Source: Myxococcota bacterium (GTDB lineage Bacteria > Myxococcota > Polyangia > GCA-2747355 > JAKLHH01). Taken from it: DNA of 6,044 nt. Position 1 is the stretch's first letter, and each line of letters starts with the position of its first letter. The DNA is taken from the NCBI GenBank assembly GCA_022710245.1, contig JAKLHH010000510.1, positions 1-6,044 on the forward strand, read 5' to 3'. Below the pieces are notes generated by a model that had not been told where the DNA came from, searched no databases, and was given only the letters and a program-made list of their open reading frames with translations. The position numbers and the translations under genes were made by a program. Shown piece by piece: positions 3,447-6,044 of this stretch.

Positions 3447-5942
3447 TCAGGCCTCGACCCGCGCCCGGACGCGGACCCACTCCTCGGGCCGCGGCAGCTC
3501 GAAGCCTCGCCGGACGAGCTCCTCCAGCTGGAGCTTGGGGCCGGGCTCGAGCGCGACCTCCGTCTCGCCGCCCGCGACGTGCCAGGCGAGCGAACGCAGC
3601 TGCCCCTTCTTCAGCGCGGCGGGCGGCAGCTCGAGGCGATAGCCCTGCTCGCTCCGCCGCAGCGTGAACTTCAGCCCCAGCCCGCGCAAGCACGCCTCGG
3701 GGGCGAAGCGGAAGGGCGAGCGCAGGGTGATCCGCGCGGGCGCCCAGCCCGACGGCGCGAGGCCTAGCCAGGTGCCCCAGTCGCCGAGCGCGGCGCTGAC
3801 CGCCGCCCTCGCCGCGGGGTCCACGGCGGCGGCCTCGAGCACCGGCACCGCGTCCCGCTGCCAGAGCAACGTCACGGCCTCGAGGCCCTCGAGCCAGACC
3901 GGGCCGCCCTCGCCCTCGAGGGCAGCGCCGCCGTAGCGGCGGAAGCCAGCCGTGAGCTGGGGGTGGACCGCGAGGAGCGCGCGGACCAGCGCGACCTCGA
4001 GCAGGCGGCGGGGCAGCCCGCGCGCGGCTGGCCCCGCGTCGACGAGGAGCACGAGCGGCGCCTCTGCCTCTCGCGCTGCTCGCACGCGGTCGCGCAGACG
4101 CTCGGGCGCCGGGGCGCGCTCGGGCGCCCCACCCACCAGCCCGGCCACCTGAGCCGGCGTGCAGGCGCCGCAGCCGGCGCAGCGGGCGCGCAGCCAGCTA
4201 CGCCCGAGGCAGTACTCGGCGTCGACGAAGGCGCGGCCTCGCTCGAGGCACTCCCAGAGGAACTCGCGGCGCACGCCGGTCTCGACGAGCGCCCACGGCC
4301 GCCGCGCCGCCTCGTCGGCGCTGTGCCCGCGCAGCAGCTCGTCCGGCGCCAGCCCCTCCTCCTCGAGGCAGGCGCGCAGCCGCTCGAGGAAGGGCCGCTC
4401 GACGTACCGGTAGTAGAGGAAGCCGGTCTCCTCGAGCGCTCGCAGCAGGGCGCGCGCGAGCTCCTCCCGGGCCGCCCGCACCAGCACCTGCGAGACCCAG
4501 TACTCGTCCAGCTCGGCCGCCTCGCGGTACTCGAACCCGGCGGCGCGCACCAGGCGTCCGGCGCGCGAGAGCAGCGGCGCGCAGGCCGCCGCCGTGGGGG
4601 CGTGCTCGAGCTCGAGCGGCGTCCAGGGGAAACGTACGAGCGGTGTCAGCGAGAAGATGATCCGCGTCCCCGCGTGGTGACGCTGGCGCAGCTCGCCGAG
4701 GCGCGCGAGCAGCCCTTCGAGCGCGGCGAAGTCCTCGTCCTCCTCGAGCCCGGTGGCGATCAGGAAGACCTTCAGCTCGCGCGGGTGCGAGCGGAGGATC
4801 GCCTCCAGCGCGCGGTGCAGGTCCTCGTCGGGCAGGCTCTTCTGCAGGTAGCGGCGCAGGCGAGGCGAGATGCCCTCGAGCCCGCAGGTGAGGCTCGCCT
4901 TCTCGAGGACGTGCTGGGCCGGGGCGGCGGCGGGGTCGTGCGCCAGCAGATCGAAGCGCTGGCTCTTCAGGCGGACGCGAGCGAAGAGCGGCACCAGCTC
5001 CCAGAGGAGCTGGTAGACGCCGCGGTGGGCGTTGAAGCTGGCGCTGAAGAGCTCCAGCTCCTCGAGCCCCATGCCGGCCTTGGCGCGAAGCGCGAGCTCG
5101 CGCAGGCGTGGCACGCTGCGCTCGCGGAACGGCTTGCGGTCCCAGCTCTCCGCGCAGAAGGCGCAGAAGCAGGGGCAGCCCTCGCTGAGCTGCAGGTGGC
5201 CGCTGCCGGCGCGGTCGCCGAGGTACGGCACCGGCGCGCGCTCGAGCGCCTCGGCGGCGTCCAGGTCGGGGCAGCTCGCCTTGCGCACCGTCCGCGGCCG
5301 GTCCGGCTCGAGGAGCCCGGGCACCGCGGCGAGCGCGTCGAGGAGCGAACGCTTGTCGAGGCCGGCCGCGCGACCGTCGCGGCAGATGGTGAGGAGCTGG
5401 CGGATGGCGGCGGGGTCCTCGCCGATGAAGACCGCGTCGACCCAGGGGTCTCCGCCCCAGGCCACCGTGGAGTAGAGCGCGCTCGCTCCCCCGAGGAGGA
5501 CCAGCGGGAGGTCGGCCCGCGCCAGGCGCTCTCGCTTGCTGAGCGGCAGCCCGCTCTCGCGGAGCAGCGCGGGGACGTTCAGCAGCTCCTGCACGATGGA
5601 GAGCGAGAGGCCGAGGAGCTCGAAGTCCTCCGGCCCGCGCTTGCTCTGCGTGCCGAGCAGCCAGGGGATCCGATCGCGGCGGAAGAGGGCCAGGTCCGCG
5701 CGCGGCGGCAGGTAGGCGAGGTCGGGGAAGACCCCCTCGACCCCGGCGGCGATCTGGTAGAGGAGGCTGTGGGTGAACGAGGCCGCCGTGTCAGCATAGG
5801 TGGAGAGCCGGGCGAAGAGGACGCGCAGCCGCGCCGACTCGAGCCGCGCGGGCGGCACCGTGTTGAGCTCGCCGCCGCGCAGCCAGAGCCCCGCCCCGCT
5901 CAGGCTCGGGTAGACGCTCTCGTACCAGTCGTGGTGGCGCAT
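3447..5942 (-). CDS. Radical SAM protein with B12-binding-like N-terminus (TIGR03960-like, uncharacterised)
   Basis: The product is 831 residues from ATG 5942. Residues 20-28 (WLRGGELNT) and about 40-185 resemble the cobalamin-binding-like Rossmann region of the 'fused' radical-SAM family TIGR03960: FELLGLSLSIVQELLNVPAL (107-126), PLVLLGGASAL (146-156), VDAVFIGEDP (168-177). The B12-ligand motif DxHxxG is absent. The iron-sulfur motif is GCPCFCAFC (255-263), so C256, C260 and C263 form CxxxCxxC; C258 is an extra cysteine. PFRERSVPRL follows, as in the family. The radical-SAM barrel continues through about 445 (KVFLIATGLEEDEDF, 391-405). WALVETGVRREFLWECLERG (550-569) and the Cys cluster C578-x9-C588-x2-C591-x2-C594 match the family's 'PWD.Id.GV.k.FL...C..C..C' region and may bind a second metal centre. 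The C-terminal 200 residues only weakly resemble the usual DUF2344 domain. Reaction and substrate are unknown. There is no convincing ribosome site at 5942, and the frame is open upstream to the window edge, so the true start may lie outside. Confidence 0.85.
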   Translation of the reverse strand: MRHHDWYESVYPSLSGAGLWLRGGELNTVPPARLESARLRVLFARLSTYADTAASFTHSLLYQIAAGVEGVFPDLAYLPPRADLALFRRDRIPWLLGTQSKRGPEDFELLGLSLSIVQELLNVPALLRESGLPLSKRERLARADLPLVLLGGASALYSTVAWGGDPWVDAVFIGEDPAAIRQLLTICRDGRAAGLDKRSLLDALAAVPGLLEPDRPRTVRKASCPDLDAAEALERAPVPYLGDRAGSGHLQLSEGCPCFCAFCAESWDRKPFRERSVPRLRELALRAKAGMGLEELELFSASFNAHRGVYQLLWELVPLFARVRLKSQRFDLLAHDPAAAPAQHVLEKASLTCGLEGISPRLRRYLQKSLPDEDLHRALEAILRSHPRELKVFLIATGLEEDEDFAALEGLLARLGELRQRHHAGTRIIFSLTPLVRFPWTPLELEHAPTAAACAPLLSRAGRLVRAAGFEYREAAELDEYWVSQVLVRAAREELARALLRALEETGFLYYRYVERPFLERLRACLEEEGLAPDELLRGHSADEAARRPWALVETGVRREFLWECLERGRAFVDAEYCLGRSWLRARCAGCGACTPAQVAGLVGGAPERAPAPERLRDRVRAAREAEAPLVLLVDAGPAARGLPRRLLEVALVRALLAVHPQLTAGFRRYGGAALEGEGGPVWLEGLEAVTLLWQRDAVPVLEAAAVDPAARAAVSAALGDWGTWLGLAPSGWAPARITLRSPFRFAPEACLRGLGLKFTLRRSEQGYRLELPPAALKKGQLRSLAWHVAGGETEVALEPGPKLQLEELVRRGFELPRPEEWVRVRARVEA

Positions 5943-5948
5943 CGCAGG

Positions 5949-6044
5949 GTCCGGTGAGTCGCTGTGGCCGTCCGGTGAGTCGCTGTGGCCGTCCGGTGAG
6001 TCGCTGATGTCGCTGATGGCCGCTGATGTCGCTGTGGCCGCTGA
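5949..6044. repeat. Tandem repeat, 21-base unit then shorter 9-10 base units
   Basis: Two identical 21-base units (5949-5969 and 5970-5990, each beginning GTCCGGTGAG and ending TCGCTGTGGCC) are followed by 16 bases of a third (5991-6006). From 6001 the sequence dissolves into shorter units related to the second half: TCGCTGATG (6001-6009 and 6010-6018), GCCGCTGATG (6019-6028), TCGCTGTGG (6029-6037), CCGCTGA (6038-6044). The array reaches the window end, so its size is unknown. On the minus strand it is open in the radical-SAM frame and would encode repeated SDSPDGH. Confidence 0.9.

Noticed and set aside
1401..3693. Two long minus-strand open frames overlapping the plus-strand genes (1401-2870 and 2410-3693)
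   Set aside because: They cross two real genes and their spacers, show no recognisable protein features, and are compositional shadows of the DTW and anchored-protein genes.
2569..5942. Functional operon of tapT and the radical-SAM gene
   Set aside because: The genes converge and are separated by a hairpin cluster, so they cannot share a transcript; any pathway link is unsupported.
3963..5957. 664-codon plus-strand open frame antisense to the radical-SAM gene
   Set aside because: Low-complexity Glu/Ala/Arg/Leu translation without motifs, while the minus strand carries CxxxCxxC and family motifs. Its length comes from the GC-rich codon pattern.

Overview
The window is strongly GC-rich (about 70% by eye), with G/C-ending codons throughout. 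It holds five protein genes and no RNA genes that I can see. Composition, a secreted HEAT-repeat protein, and orphan envelope and radical-SAM proteins together suggest a free-living, high-GC proteobacterium of the myxobacterial (Myxococcota/Deltaproteobacteria) type. That is an inference from style; no marker gene proves it.

Left part, minus strand: the N-terminal two thirds or so of a SAM-dependent methyltransferase-like protein run off the left edge (1-414). It is preceded by a secreted HEAT-repeat protein (526-1305), and the two could be co-transcribed. A 236-base divergent spacer (1306-1541) separates these from two plus-strand genes. The first is a signal-anchored protein of unknown function with a cysteine-containing extracytoplasmic domain (1542-2447). 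The second is a DTW-domain protein, very probably the tRNA-uridine aminocarboxypropyltransferase TapT, which makes acp3U in tRNA (2569-3258). On the right, converging on it, is a large radical-SAM protein (3447-5942, minus). It is built like the uncharacterised 'fused' radical-SAM family: B12-binding-like N-terminus, radical-SAM core, Cys cluster, variable C-terminal domain.

The least expected structure is a set of short palindromic repeats. The 188-base convergent spacer (3259-3446) is largely filled by three back-to-back hairpins. One (element B) has a near-identical inverted copy inside the tapT coding region, where it encodes a Ser/Gly/Ala-rich insert in frame. Another (element A) has a diverged inverted copy in the divergent promoter spacer, where its end supplies a possible -35 box. 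This looks like a REP/BIME-like or Rickettsia-palindromic-element-like family seen in several positions within 2 kb.

The right edge is a tandem repeat with a 21-base unit just upstream of the radical-SAM start. The radical-SAM reading frame stays open through all of it, so the repeats may encode a Ser/Asp/Pro-rich N-terminal tail of that protein instead of being its promoter. I see no defence system, CRISPR array, transposase or biosynthetic cluster.
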